64,000 nucleotides of DNA from Fodinicurvata halophila (GTDB taxonomy: Bacteria; Pseudomonadota; Alphaproteobacteria; Kiloniellales; DSM-21159): contig NZ_JBHSCW010000011.1 of NCBI RefSeq assembly GCF_042651425.1, forward strand, positions 124,001 through 188,000, in the 5' to 3' direction. The position numbers were made by a program, and so were the translations under genes. The notes under the pieces were generated by a model. It made no database searches and had not been told where the DNA came from. It saw only the letters and a program-made list of their open reading frames with translations. Shown piece after piece: positions 7,710-15,850 of this stretch (positions are counted from its first letter, which is position 1; each line of letters begins with the position of its first letter).

Positions 7710-9101
7710 CTACTTTTCCAGCGCCTTGACGATGTGCTCGCACATCTTCTTGGCGTCATCGAGCAGCATCATGGTCTGGTCCATGTAGAACAGCGGGTTG
7801 TCGACGCCGGCATAACCGCTGGACATGGACCGCTTCACGAAGAGCACGTTCTGTGCCTTCTCCACGTCCAGGACCGGCATGCCGTAGATCGGCGAGGACG
7901 GATCCGTCTTGGCCGAGGGATTGGTGACGTCGTTCGCCCCGATCACGAAAGCCACATTGGTCTCGCCGAACTCGCGATTGACCTCGTCCATCTCGAAGAC
8001 CTCGTCATAGGGCACGTTGGCCTCGGCCAGCAGGACGTTCATGTGCCCCGGCATCCGTCCGGCAACGGGATGAATGGCGTACTTCACCTCGACGCCCTCT
8101 GCCTTCAGCAGGTCCACCATCTCGCGCAGAGTGTGCTGGGCCTGGGCCACGGCCATGCCATAGCCCGGCACGATCATGACCTTGTCGGCGTTGCGCATCA
8201 GGAAGGCCGCGTCCTCTGCTGAGCCCTGGCGATAGGTGCGGTCCGTATCGTCCGCACCGGCGGCTGCGGATTCGCCGCCGAACCCGCCGAGAATCACCGA
8301 GATGAACGAGCGGTTCATGCCCTTGCACATGATGTAGCTGAGGATGGCACCCGCCGCACCCACGAGAGCGCCGGTGATGATCAGCAGGTTGTTCTCCAGC
8401 GTGAAGCCGATGCCGCAGGCCGCCCAACCGGAATAGGAGTTGAGCATGGAGATCACCACCGGCATGTCGGCCCCGCCGATGGGAATGATAATCAGGATAC
8501 CCAGCGCCAGCGTTACAAGGATGATCAGCCAGAACGGCAGGCTTGCCTGGGTCGTGCAGACCCAGACGACCAGCGCCACGGTCAGGATGCCCAGCGCCAG
8601 GTTCAGCCAGTGTTGCATCGGGAAGGTCACCGGCTTGCCGCTGACCAGTCCCTGAAGCTTGCCGAAGGCCACGATGGAGCCGGTGAAGGTGATGGCGCCG
8701 ATGGCCGTGCCGATGGACATCTCGATCAGGGAACTGACCTTGATGTCGCCCGGCGATCCGATGCCGTAGGCCGCGGGATCGTAGAAGGCGGCCAGGGCCA
8801 CCAGCACCGCGGCCAGGCCGACCAGGGAGTGAAAGGCGGCCACAAGCTGCGGCAGGGCCGTCATCTGGATGCGCAGCGCGATCACCGTACCGATCGTCCC
8901 GCCGACGGCCACGCCGGCCAGGATCAGCAGGTAGTTCACCTCCGGCACCACGAACAGAGTGGTCAGCACCGCGATGGCCATGCCGACCATCCCGAAGCGC
9001 AGGCCGTTGCGGCTGGTTTCGGGATGCGACAGGCCGCGCAGCGCCAGAATGAAGCAGACCGAGGCCACGAGATACAGCAGGGCGGCGAAATCCTTGTCCA
9101 T
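7710..9101 (-). CDS. pntB: NAD(P) transhydrogenase subunit beta
   Basis: Membrane subunit of the proton-translocating transhydrogenase, which uses the proton gradient to drive NADH + NADP+ to NAD+ + NADPH. The 463-residue length is normal. The first ~270 residues are hydrophobic (domain II, several transmembrane helices, e.g. FGMVGMAIAVLTTLFVV); the C-terminal ~180 residues form the NADP(H)-binding domain III with the fingerprint GYGMAVAQAQH and the loop PVAGRMPGHMNVLLAEA. Last gene of the leftward operon pntA1-pntA2-pntB, 15 bases after pntA2. The three-gene split is the alphaproteobacterial arrangement (alpha subunit in two pieces). Confidence 0.97.
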   Translation of the reverse strand: MDKDFAALLYLVASVCFILALRGLSHPETSRNGLRFGMVGMAIAVLTTLFVVPEVNYLLILAGVAVGGTIGTVIALRIQMTALPQLVAAFHSLVGLAAVLVALAAFYDPAAYGIGSPGDIKVSSLIEMSIGTAIGAITFTGSIVAFGKLQGLVSGKPVTFPMQHWLNLALGILTVALVVWVCTTQASLPFWLIILVTLALGILIIIPIGGADMPVVISMLNSYSGWAACGIGFTLENNLLIITGALVGAAGAILSYIMCKGMNRSFISVILGGFGGESAAAGADDTDRTYRQGSAEDAAFLMRNADKVMIVPGYGMAVAQAQHTLREMVDLLKAEGVEVKYAIHPVAGRMPGHMNVLLAEANVPYDEVFEMDEVNREFGETNVAFVIGANDVTNPSAKTDPSSPIYGMPVLDVEKAQNVLFVKRSMSSGYAGVDNPLFYMDQTMMLLDDAKKMCEHIVKALEK

Positions 9102-9116
9102 TGTCCTGTCCCCCGC

Positions 9117-9533
9117 TTATTTCTGTTTCTTCTTGAACATGGACAGCATGCGGTAGGTCACGATGAACCCCCCGAAGATATTCACGCTGGCCAGAACGAC
9201 GGCGATGAAGCCCATGATTTCGCTGAAACCGTAGTCCCCGGTCCCGGCGGCAATCAGGGCGCCGACGACAATCACCGAGGAGATGGCATTGGTAATGCCC
9301 ATGAGCGGCGAGTGAAGGGCCGGCGTCACCCGCCAAACGACGTGGTAGCCGACGAAGACCGCCAGCACGAAGACCGTCAGCCCGACGACGAGGACAGAGG
9401 TCTCGCTGCCACCGGCTGTGGTCTCCACTGCCGCACGGCTGGCATCCTGGCCCAGGGCCGCGATCTCCTTGGATAGCTCGTTCGCGCGATTGGCCAGGTC
9501 CATCGCGCGGTCGACCAGTGCCTGCTCAGCCAT
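9117..9533 (-). CDS. pntA2: NAD(P) transhydrogenase subunit alpha part 2 (membrane domain)
   Basis: Small membrane subunit, 138 residues, corresponding to the C-terminal membrane part of E. coli PntA. Three hydrophobic helices are visible: one around 45-66 (VLVVGLTVFVLAVFVGYHVV), then the TPALHSPLMGITNAISSVIV region around 70-95, and a last one (ISSVIVVGALIAAG onward and IMGFIAVVLASVNIFGGFIV). The HSPLMG..NAIS motif is diagnostic. The N-terminal ~40 residues are a polar linker. It overlaps the stop of pntA1 by 8 bases, so translation is coupled. It joins domain I (PntA1) to the PntB channel. Confidence 0.96.
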   Translation of the reverse strand: MAEQALVDRAMDLANRANELSKEIAALGQDASRAAVETTAGGSETSVLVVGLTVFVLAVFVGYHVVWRVTPALHSPLMGITNAISSVIVVGALIAAGTGDYGFSEIMGFIAVVLASVNIFGGFIVTYRMLSMFKKKQK

Positions 9534-10722
9534 TGCCGTTCCCCTTTTCCGAAGCCTTCTCCGTCGATGAGGTTGTCTCCGTCTCTTCCGCCCTGCCTGT
9601 CAGTCTGGAATGCACGAGCGCGCCATCCCGGCTGAGCAGGGTGCCTTTGACGACCTCGTCTTCCCAGTCGACTTTCAGGGCCTTGCTCTCCTTGTCATAG
9701 AGCAGCGACAGGAAGTTGAAGAGATTGTTGGCGTAGAGCATCGAGGCATCGGCCGCGAGGCGTGAGGGCACGTTCTGATACCCGATGATCTTCACGCCGT
9801 GTTTGGTCGCCATCTTTCCGGGCTGGGTGAGTGCGCAGTTGCCGCCGCCCTCGGCCGCCAGGTCGAAGATCACGGAGCCGGGTCGCATGGACTTGACCAT
9901 GTCCTCGTCGATCAGGCGCGGAGCCGGGCGCCCGGGAATCTGGGCCGTGGTGATCACCATGTCCATGTCGGCAATGGATTCGGAGATCAGTTCCGCCTGC
10001 TTCTTCTTGTAGGCATCCGACATTTCCTTGGCATAACCGCCAGCCGTCTCGGCCGCCTTGAACTCCTCGTCCTCGACCGCCACGAACTCGGCGCCCAGGG
10101 ATTCCACCTGTTCCTTGGCCGCCGGTCGAACGTCCGTGGCATAGACCCGTCCCCCCAGGCGACGTGCCGTGGCGATGGCCTGCAGGCCGGCCACGCCGGC
10201 CCCCATAACCATGATCTTGGCCGGATTTATGCGGCCGGCGGGCGTCATCATCATCGGCAGGGCCCGGCCATATTCGGCGGCCGCGTCGATCACGGCCTTG
10301 TAACCGGCCAAGTTGGCCTGGGAAGAGAGCGTGTCCATGGCCTGGGCCCGGCTGATGCGCGGCAGGAACTCCAGGGCAAACACGGTCAAACCCTGCTTTG
10401 CCAGGGCCTCCAGTTTCTTGGTTTCCTGATAGGGGTTCATCTGACCGATCACCAGCGTGCCCTTCGGGCAGTCGCCGACTTCATCGGCCTCGGGCCGGGC
10501 GACTCGCAGCACGACATCGGCATCGGCCAACAGGGTTTTCGCGGACTTGGAAATCTCGGCGCCGGCCTCCTTGTAGGCCGCGTCGGAAAAGCTGGCACCG
10601 TTGCCCGCTCCGCTTTCCACGGCCACTGTCATTCCCAGCGACACCATCTTCTTGACGCTGTCCGGCGAAGCGGAGACACGCGCTTCCCCTGTCTGCCGCT
10701 CCTTGGCAATCGCGACTTTCAT
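9526..10722 (-). CDS. pntA1: NAD(P) transhydrogenase subunit alpha part 1 (NAD-binding domain)
   Basis: Soluble domain I of the transhydrogenase, 398 residues, binding NAD(H) at the cytosolic face. It resembles alanine dehydrogenase: N-terminal KVAIAKERQTGEARVSASPD, the dinucleotide fold VMGAGVAGLQAIATARRLGG, and the mobile loop after it. I chose the ATG at 10720-10722 because the family begins MKIAIPKE; a longer frame to 10830 adds unrelated sequence. The last ~30 residues are a charged, low-complexity tail (TETTSSTEKASEKG). First gene of the operon. The 240-base gap to the divergent sugar dehydrogenase should hold its promoter. Confidence 0.96.
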   Translation of the reverse strand: MKVAIAKERQTGEARVSASPDSVKKMVSLGMTVAVESGAGNGASFSDAAYKEAGAEISKSAKTLLADADVVLRVARPEADEVGDCPKGTLVIGQMNPYQETKKLEALAKQGLTVFALEFLPRISRAQAMDTLSSQANLAGYKAVIDAAAEYGRALPMMMTPAGRINPAKIMVMGAGVAGLQAIATARRLGGRVYATDVRPAAKEQVESLGAEFVAVEDEEFKAAETAGGYAKEMSDAYKKKQAELISESIADMDMVITTAQIPGRPAPRLIDEDMVKSMRPGSVIFDLAAEGGGNCALTQPGKMATKHGVKIIGYQNVPSRLAADASMLYANNLFNFLSLLYDKESKALKVDWEDEVVKGTLLSRDGALVHSRLTGRAEETETTSSTEKASEKGNGNG

Positions 10723-10893
10723 CTCTTGCCCCCCTGTTGACTGGGCCGAAGGATACTCGGCGCCCAATAGGTTCGCGAGACAGCATGCCGTTCCTGTAGA
10801 GGCAGTACAAGGGTCTGCTGTGACTGGCAAAGCGGGACGGACACCCCGTCACCTATGGCAGGTGCCCGGAAAAATGCTACATAGGAGAGTGGA

Positions 10894-10934
10894 GCAGTGC
10901 TGCCGGATGGCAAGCGGCCATACGGCAGCACTGC
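10894..10934. repeat. 12-bp perfect inverted repeat between pntA1 and the sugar dehydrogenase gene
   Basis: Arms 10894-10905 and 10923-10934 are perfectly complementary (12 bp), and the 17-base spacer contains a smaller TGGC/GCCA stem. It lies in the divergent promoter region, 28 bases before the ATG of the sugar dehydrogenase. No T run follows on either strand, so it is not an obvious terminator; an operator or a leader structure is possible. Confidence 0.6.
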
Positions 10935-10962
10935 ATGATTCCCATGGAGGGTCGACGGCGCC

Positions 10963-12093
10963 ATGATCAATGCTATCCGCCTTCTCGTCACCGGTTTCCT
11001 GGGGGTATTCCTCCTGGTTCCGGCCGCCTTTTCCCAGGAAACACATACCTCGGAACAGGCCACTTTCCAGGTCGAGACCTTTGCCAAGGGCCTCGAGCGC
11101 CCCTGGGCCATGGCTTTTCTGCCGGACGGACGCATGCTGGTCACCGAGCGACCGGGACAGCTGCGCCTCGTGGATGCCGACGGCAACCTGCGATCGGAGC
11201 CCGTGCCCGGCGTTCCCGAGGTTGCAGCCCGCGGTCAGGGTGGACTTCTGGACATCGTCCTGCACCCCGATTTCGAGAACAACCGGCTGATCTATCTAAG
11301 TCATTCGATCTTCGGCGAAGACGGCATGACCACCGCGGTCAGCCGCGCCCGCTTCCAGGACGACCGCCTGGAAGACCTGGAGCGGATCTTCACGGCGAAA
11401 CCCTTCTCGGGCACGACCCGGCATTTCGGCTCGCGCCTGGCCTTCGACCGAGAGGGCTATCTCTTCATCACCGTCGGCGATCGGGGCGAGATGGATCGGG
11501 CCCAGGACATCAACGACCATGCAGGATCGCTGATCCGCCTGCATGACGACGGCAGCATCCCCGAGGGCAATCCCTTCGTCGGACAGGAGGATGCCAAGCC
11601 CGAGATATACTCCTATGGCCATCGCAACCCCCAGGGCCTCGCCTTGCATCCCGAGACCGGCGTGCTCTGGGAGCACGAGCACGGTCCCCGGGGCGGCGAC
11701 GAGGTCAACATCCCGCGCAAGGGCCTGAACTACGGCTGGCCTGTCATCACTTACGGCATGGCCTACACCGGCGGCACCATCGGCGAAGGCACCCACAAGG
11801 AAGGCATGGAACAGCCCCTGCTGCACTGGACGCCCTCCATCGCTCCCTGTGGCATGGCCTTCTATGACGGCGAACGGTTCGAGGAGTGGCAAGGCGATCT
11901 CTTTGTCGGGGCCCTTGCCATGACACATCTGACCCGCCTGGAAGTCGAGGGCCAGGAGATCGTGGGCGAGGAGCGGCTGCTCGAGGATCGCGGCCAGCGG
12001 ATCCGGGATGTCGCCAACGGCCCGGACGGATACCTCTATGTCGCGATCGACGCCTCCGATGCCGAGATCCTGAGGCTGGTTCCGGCCGAATGA
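10963..12093 (+). CDS. PQQ-dependent sugar dehydrogenase (soluble aldose dehydrogenase family)
   Basis: Exported beta-propeller enzyme of 376 residues. Residues 1-24 are a Sec signal peptide (hydrophobic LLVTGFLGVFLLVPAAF, cleavage near FSQ-E). The mature part has family landmarks: GLERPWAMAFLPDGRMLVTER, GGLLDIVLHPDF, the HRNPQGLALHP motif, HGPRGGDEVN and LNYGWPVITYG. Relatives (E. coli YliI, Asd) oxidise aldose sugars in the periplasm with pyrroloquinoline quinone as cofactor and calcium as structural ion. No pqq biosynthesis genes are present here, so the cofactor must come from elsewhere in the genome or from outside. It stands alone, divergent from pntA1, with a strong dyad just upstream. 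Confidence 0.93.
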   Translation: MINAIRLLVTGFLGVFLLVPAAFSQETHTSEQATFQVETFAKGLERPWAMAFLPDGRMLVTERPGQLRLVDADGNLRSEPVPGVPEVAARGQGGLLDIVLHPDFENNRLIYLSHSIFGEDGMTTAVSRARFQDDRLEDLERIFTAKPFSGTTRHFGSRLAFDREGYLFITVGDRGEMDRAQDINDHAGSLIRLHDDGSIPEGNPFVGQEDAKPEIYSYGHRNPQGLALHPETGVLWEHEHGPRGGDEVNIPRKGLNYGWPVITYGMAYTGGTIGEGTHKEGMEQPLLHWTPSIAPCGMAFYDGERFEEWQGDLFVGALAMTHLTRLEVEGQEIVGEERLLEDRGQRIRDVANGPDGYLYVAIDASDAEILRLVPAE

Positions 12094-12181
12094 CCCGCCG
12101 GACAGCTGACAGCTGGAAACTTTCCCTTGTCGGGGAACCGGGGTGCTGAATACCTTTAAGGACAGGAAAGGTAGCCTGTGA

Positions 12182-12655
12182 ATGGCGGAGAGCAGTGTGA
12201 CAGCCCCCTTGGACGACGATCTTCTGGAACTCTACAGCACGCGTTTGAAGGAACTCACGCGTGACGTCGAAGGCGATCACCGTCTCGAAGGGCCGGATGT
12301 AAGCGTGGACCGGCGCAGCCCGATCTGCGGCAGCACCATGACCCTCGACCTCTCGGCCGAGGGAGAGAGGGTGACCGGGATCGGCTATGCCGTGCGTGCC
12401 TGTTCGCTGGGCCAGCTCGGAACCGCCGTGCTTGCCCGACACCTGCCGGGCAAGTCGTTTGCCGAGGCCGAGCAGGTGAGCGAAGAGGTCCGTCGCATGC
12501 TCAAGGAAGGGCAGGATCCTCCACAGGGCGACTGGAAGGATCTTGAATTGCTGTTTCCGGCCATCGACATGCGCCATCGCCACGGCTCGGCCCTGCTGCC
12601 CTTCGAGGCCGTCTGCGAGGCGATCGCGGAGCTGCGCAGCCGCCGGCGCGGCTGA
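12182..12655 (+). CDS. Iron-sulfur cluster scaffold protein (IscU/NifU N-terminal family)
   Basis: A 157-residue relative of IscU/SufU scaffolds, on which Fe-S clusters are built. Two of the three ligand cysteines are visible: Cys49 in SPICGS and Cys74 in RACSLGQ. At the third site (HCSVLA in IscU) this protein reads HGSALLPFEA, glycine at 135 replacing cysteine; a cysteine at 144 lies nine residues on and could substitute. A C-terminal LLPFEA form is common in alphaproteobacterial members, so the loss may be a family trait. No isc or suf genes are adjacent. It follows the sugar dehydrogenase by 88 bases and converges on a phosphatase gene 5 bases away. Confidence 0.88.
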   Translation: MAESSVTAPLDDDLLELYSTRLKELTRDVEGDHRLEGPDVSVDRRSPICGSTMTLDLSAEGERVTGIGYAVRACSLGQLGTAVLARHLPGKSFAEAEQVSEEVRRMLKEGQDPPQGDWKDLELLFPAIDMRHRHGSALLPFEAVCEAIAELRSRRRG

Positions 12656-12660
12656 TCTGG

Positions 12661-13260
12661 TCAGAATTCGGGCTTGATGCGCCCTTCCACCTTCAGCTCA
12701 TCGCTTTCAGGCACGAGGCTCACCACGATGACCTCTCCCGATGCAGGGTAGACGTCGCTGAGCGCCGTGATGTTGACCTGGTGCGTGACCAGGACCAGGG
12801 GCGTCCCGGCATTTGCGAGGTGCTCGCGAATGAGGGTCCGCGCTGCTCTTGTCTGTTCAGGCCCCTGATCCCGATTGCCGAAGAAGGAATCCAGTGGCGG
12901 GCTTTCTTCCACTTGGCCCAATCCCAGGAGCTCCGCGGTTTCCAGGCAGCGGCACCAGCGGCTCGAGAGCACCCGGGCCTGGCTGATCCCCTGAGCGCGG
13001 AAAAGCTCTCCCAAGGCCCTGGACTGGCGGCGGCCTTCCTCCGAGAGTGTACGCTGCGTGCTGCAGTCACCCAGCTCGAAACCGGCGGGATCGCCGGTTC
13101 CCGGAGCAATGGCGTGACGGATAAGTGCTGCATTCCTGCCTTCGGCCAGTCCCTGCCAGAGGTCCTCTTCCGCCAGGGCCGGCTGCATGAAGAGCACAAG
13201 AACCATACCGAGCAAAGAAATGAAGCCTGGCACCCTGCGCGCTCCCTTTACTGATACCAT
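12661..13260 (-). CDS. Exported histidine phosphatase family protein
   Basis: A 199-residue member of the histidine phosphatase (phosphoglycerate mutase-like) superfamily. Residues 1-30 are a signal peptide (FISLLGMVLVLFMQPALA, then E). The catalytic RHA is at 48-50, with the histidine taking the phosphoryl group. The usual RHG glycine is replaced by alanine, as in several periplasmic members. The second histidine is His160 in VLVTHQ. The conserved SSRWCRCLETAELL (99-112) holds the phosphate-pocket arginine. The ATG at 13258-13260 was chosen because it gives a proper signal peptide. Substrate unknown. It is divergent from the metallophosphoesterase gene with only 77 bases between starts. Confidence 0.9.
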   Translation of the reverse strand: MVSVKGARRVPGFISLLGMVLVLFMQPALAEEDLWQGLAEGRNAALIRHAIAPGTGDPAGFELGDCSTQRTLSEEGRRQSRALGELFRAQGISQARVLSSRWCRCLETAELLGLGQVEESPPLDSFFGNRDQGPEQTRAARTLIREHLANAGTPLVLVTHQVNITALSDVYPASGEVIVVSLVPESDELKVEGRIKPEF

Positions 13261-13337
13261 GTGAGTCCCTGTACAAACTGTGCCATCCCCGCGCCCTGAC
13301 AAGAGGATCTGGCGGCAGACAAGGAAAGGAACAAGGC

Positions 13338-14099
13338 TTGACGGCACAAGCTCCCCTCTACGTCATCGGCGACATCCACGGTCACGCCGGCCTGCTGGAT
13401 CGCCTGCTGACCTTCATCGAAAGCGATGCAGCCCAGCGCGGACACAGTCCAAAGGTCATTTTCCTGGGGGATATCGTCGATCGCGGACCGGAGAACCGAC
13501 GCGCCATGGACGTGGTCAGCGCAACCCTGAAACGTTGGCCGGACTCACGCCTTCTGCTGGGCAATCACGACAGCTGGCTCCTGGAATTCTTCGACCAGGG
13601 TGCAGCGGACCCTGCCTGGCTTATGAATGGGGGTGCGGAGACATTGCAATCCTATGGCCTTGCCGATCTCGATCCTGCAGCGGTACGGGACCGGGTGGCC
13701 AGAGACTTCCGCGATCACTTCGAAATGCTGCGCGACGCCTCCATTCAGGAGTTGGCGGGCAACTTTGCCTTCGTTCATGCGGGGGTTAACCCCAACCGTC
13801 CGATTCCCGAACAGGATGCGGAGGACTGCATCTGGATTCGCGGTCCGTTTCTCAATCACCTGGGACGATTGAGCCACACCGTTGTGCATGGCCACACGCC
13901 CATGATCGACCCGCCCTGTCCGGTCATCACGGAAAACCGCATTTCCCTGGATACCGGGGCCTTTGCCACGGGCGTTCTCAGCCTGATGATCCTGGATGTG
14001 GAGAGAGAAATCGCCGAATTCCATGCTACGGGGCCTGATGGCAGCGTGACGACGATCGAGCCGCTGCGTGTCGACCGCGGGCACGGCACTGCCCTTTGA
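13338..14099 (+). CDS. Metallophosphoesterase (bacterial Ser/Thr phosphatase PP1-like)
   Basis: A 253-residue calcineurin-like phosphoesterase. Metal-binding motifs occur in order: GDIHGH (11-16), GDIVDRGP (44-51), GNHDS (75-79), then FVHAGVNPN and VVHGHTP further on, which together bind two metal ions. Such proteins dephosphorylate proteins or diadenosine tetraphosphate; the layout matches bacterial PrpA/PphA-type phosphatases. The best start is a TTG at 13338-13340, eight bases after an AAGGAAAGG ribosome site; no ATG fits the conserved YVIGDIHG start. The stop lies 3 bases from the stop of the convergent MFS gene. Confidence 0.92.
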   Translation: MTAQAPLYVIGDIHGHAGLLDRLLTFIESDAAQRGHSPKVIFLGDIVDRGPENRRAMDVVSATLKRWPDSRLLLGNHDSWLLEFFDQGAADPAWLMNGGAETLQSYGLADLDPAAVRDRVARDFRDHFEMLRDASIQELAGNFAFVHAGVNPNRPIPEQDAEDCIWIRGPFLNHLGRLSHTVVHGHTPMIDPPCPVITENRISLDTGAFATGVLSLMILDVEREIAEFHATGPDGSVTTIEPLRVDRGHGTAL

Positions 14100-14102
14100 A
14101 CG

Positions 14103-15329
14103 TCAGGGGCCCGTTTGCGTGCCGGGCGCCACTTTGGACGCACCTGTGAAGCTGTTCGCCAGAAAGGCAAGCGTGGCGCAGGTCAGCATGATGACGAACA
14201 GCGGATAGACGGCACCGTTCTGCAGGAAACCCACCAGCTGCGAGATCATGGCCCCCAGGAACATCTGGATAAAGCCGGCCAGGCCCGACCCCACCCCGGC
14301 CATATCTGGGCGCACGCTGATGGCTCCGGCCAGGCCATTGGGAATGCTGAGGCCATTGCCGAGAGAACAGAGCAGCATCGGGACAAAGATGGTGATGGGG
14401 TGCAGGACACCTGCCACGACGAAGGCCATCATGATGGCAGTCCCGGCCCAGGTGGCGATCAGCCCGAGAAGGATCATGCTGTCTATGCCGCGCTGAACGG
14501 AGAAGCGCCCCGAAAGGCCATTCCCCGCCATGTATCCCAGTGAGACCAGGGCGAAATAGATGCCGTATTCCACCGGGCTGCGGCCCAGGGTCTCGGTCAT
14601 CACATAGGGCGCACCGGCCAGGAACGAGAAGAACACGCTGCTGTTGAAGGACAGTTGAAGCGCATAGGCCAGGAATTCCTTGCGCCTGAGCAGGACCGGG
14701 AAACCGATGACAAAGCCTCTCAGGCCATCGGCGCTCTGCCTGTGGAAATTCGTTTCGTGCAGCCAGCGCAGGCAGGCCAGGAACACCAGTGCTCCCGTCA
14801 CGACCAGGAAATAGAAGCTGGCCTGCCAGCCGTACCAAGTATCCAATATACCGCCGATCAAGGGAGCCACCATGGGTGCCAGCACCCAGGCCATGGTGAT
14901 ATAGCCGATCATGCTGGCCGCCTGGTCCCGCTCATAGAGGTCGCGCACGATGGCACGACCGAGCACGATCCCCGAACAGCCCCCGACAGCCTGAAGGATG
15001 CGCGCCAGGATCAATTCCTCGATCGAGGTGGCGAAGGAGCAGGCCAGGCTGGCCAGGACAAACAGGCCCAGGCCCCCAAGCAGAAGGGGACGCCGGCCAT
15101 AGCGGTCGGACAGCGGGCCGTAGAGCAGCTGGCTGACCGCCAGGCCAATCAGGTAGAGCGTCAGGGTCAGCTGGACAGTGGCATAGTCCGCCGAAAGGCT
15201 GTACTGCAGCCCCGGCATCGAGGGGATGAAGATGTTGAGCGCCAGAGGGCCGATGGCACTGGCCGCAATCAGGATGGCGATCGGTGGCTTCGCCCGTTCT
15301 TTCGTCGTCTCCTCTGCGATGGCTGACAT
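14103..15329 (-). CDS. Bcr/CflA family multidrug efflux transporter (MFS)
   Basis: A 12-helix inner-membrane exporter of 408 residues from the major facilitator superfamily, drug:H+ antiporter group. N-terminal features match Bcr/CflA: PLALNIFIPSMPGLQ in helix 1, the motif A loop GPLSDRYGRRPLLLGG between helices 2 and 3, and the antiporter motif region after LQAVGGCSGIVLGRAIVRDL. The ATG at 15327-15329 has GGAAGAG at good spacing. Relatives export bicyclomycin, sulfonamides, chloramphenicol or cysteine; the substrate here cannot be told. It is separated from the ferredoxin gene upstream by 203 bases carrying two strong hairpins. Confidence 0.94.
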   Translation of the reverse strand: MSAIAEETTKERAKPPIAILIAASAIGPLALNIFIPSMPGLQYSLSADYATVQLTLTLYLIGLAVSQLLYGPLSDRYGRRPLLLGGLGLFVLASLACSFATSIEELILARILQAVGGCSGIVLGRAIVRDLYERDQAASMIGYITMAWVLAPMVAPLIGGILDTWYGWQASFYFLVVTGALVFLACLRWLHETNFHRQSADGLRGFVIGFPVLLRRKEFLAYALQLSFNSSVFFSFLAGAPYVMTETLGRSPVEYGIYFALVSLGYMAGNGLSGRFSVQRGIDSMILLGLIATWAGTAIMMAFVVAGVLHPITIFVPMLLCSLGNGLSIPNGLAGAISVRPDMAGVGSGLAGFIQMFLGAMISQLVGFLQNGAVYPLFVIMLTCATLAFLANSFTGASKVAPGTQTGP

Positions 15330-15354
15330 CTCTTCCGATCAGAATCCAAAAGTG

Positions 15355-15424
15355 AACCGGCCGGATGGCGACCGGCCGGTTGGATAGGGATACCCGGGCA
15401 GGGCCGGCTCACCGGCCCTGCCCG
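15355..15424. repeat. Tandem GC-rich hairpins between the ferredoxin and MFS genes
   Basis: Two perfect inverted repeats lie side by side: 10 bp (15355-15364 with 15372-15381, 7-base loop) and 13 bp (15395-15407 with 15412-15424, 4-base loop). Both are almost pure GC and neither has a T run. They sit after the ferredoxin stop and before the MFS start on the minus strand; termination of the ferredoxin operon, or a repetitive extragenic element, would both fit. Confidence 0.6.
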
Positions 15425-15532
15425 AGTCTGCATGATGCAGTTACATTCTTGTCGGAAAAGGGGACCCTGGGAAGGCGTACAAGCGGGCAACAGCCATGCA
15501 CTGCATGCAGGCGGCTGCGCCCGGCTCCGGCG

Positions 15533-15850
15533 TCAGGCCCCTTCGGGAGCCAGATAGACGCGCAGCCCCTCGAGGTCCTCGGAGAACAGGATCTGGCAAC
15601 TCAGGCGGGAATTGTCCTCGACGCCGAAGGCCTCGTCCAGCATCTCGTCCTCCTCGTCCTCGCGCTGCGGCAGGCGTGCACGCCAGTCGTCATCCACATA
15701 CACGTGGCACGTCGCACAGCTGCAGCAGCCACCGCACTCGCCCTTGATGGGCAGTTCGTGGTCCCGGATGATTTCCATGATACGCCAGCCGTTGAGGGCG
15801 TCCAGGCGATGTTCCTGGCCCTCGCGGTCAACAACAACGATATAGCTCAT
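15533..15850 (-). CDS. 2Fe-2S ferredoxin (adrenodoxin type)
   Basis: Small electron carrier of 105 residues. The cluster ligands fit C-x5-C-x2-C: Cys39, Cys45 and Cys48 in ECGGCCSCATCHVYV, with the fourth ligand Cys85 in RLSCQILF. Two further cysteines (42 and 43) lie inside the loop, which is unusual and could affect the redox potential or stability. An acidic stretch (REDEEDEMLDEAF) matches the partner-binding helix of adrenodoxin-type proteins. The start codon overlaps the stop of the ferredoxin-NADP reductase gene by 4 bases (ATGA), so the reductase upstream is almost certainly its electron donor. Confidence 0.95.
   Translation of the reverse strand: MSYIVVVDREGQEHRLDALNGWRIMEIIRDHELPIKGECGGCCSCATCHVYVDDDWRARLPQREDEEDEMLDEAFGVEDNSRLSCQILFSEDLEGLRVYLAPEGA

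Noticed and set aside
10723..10830. N-terminal extension of pntA1 to base 10830
   Set aside because: The added residues match no transhydrogenase, and the ATG at 10722 gives the family N-terminus.
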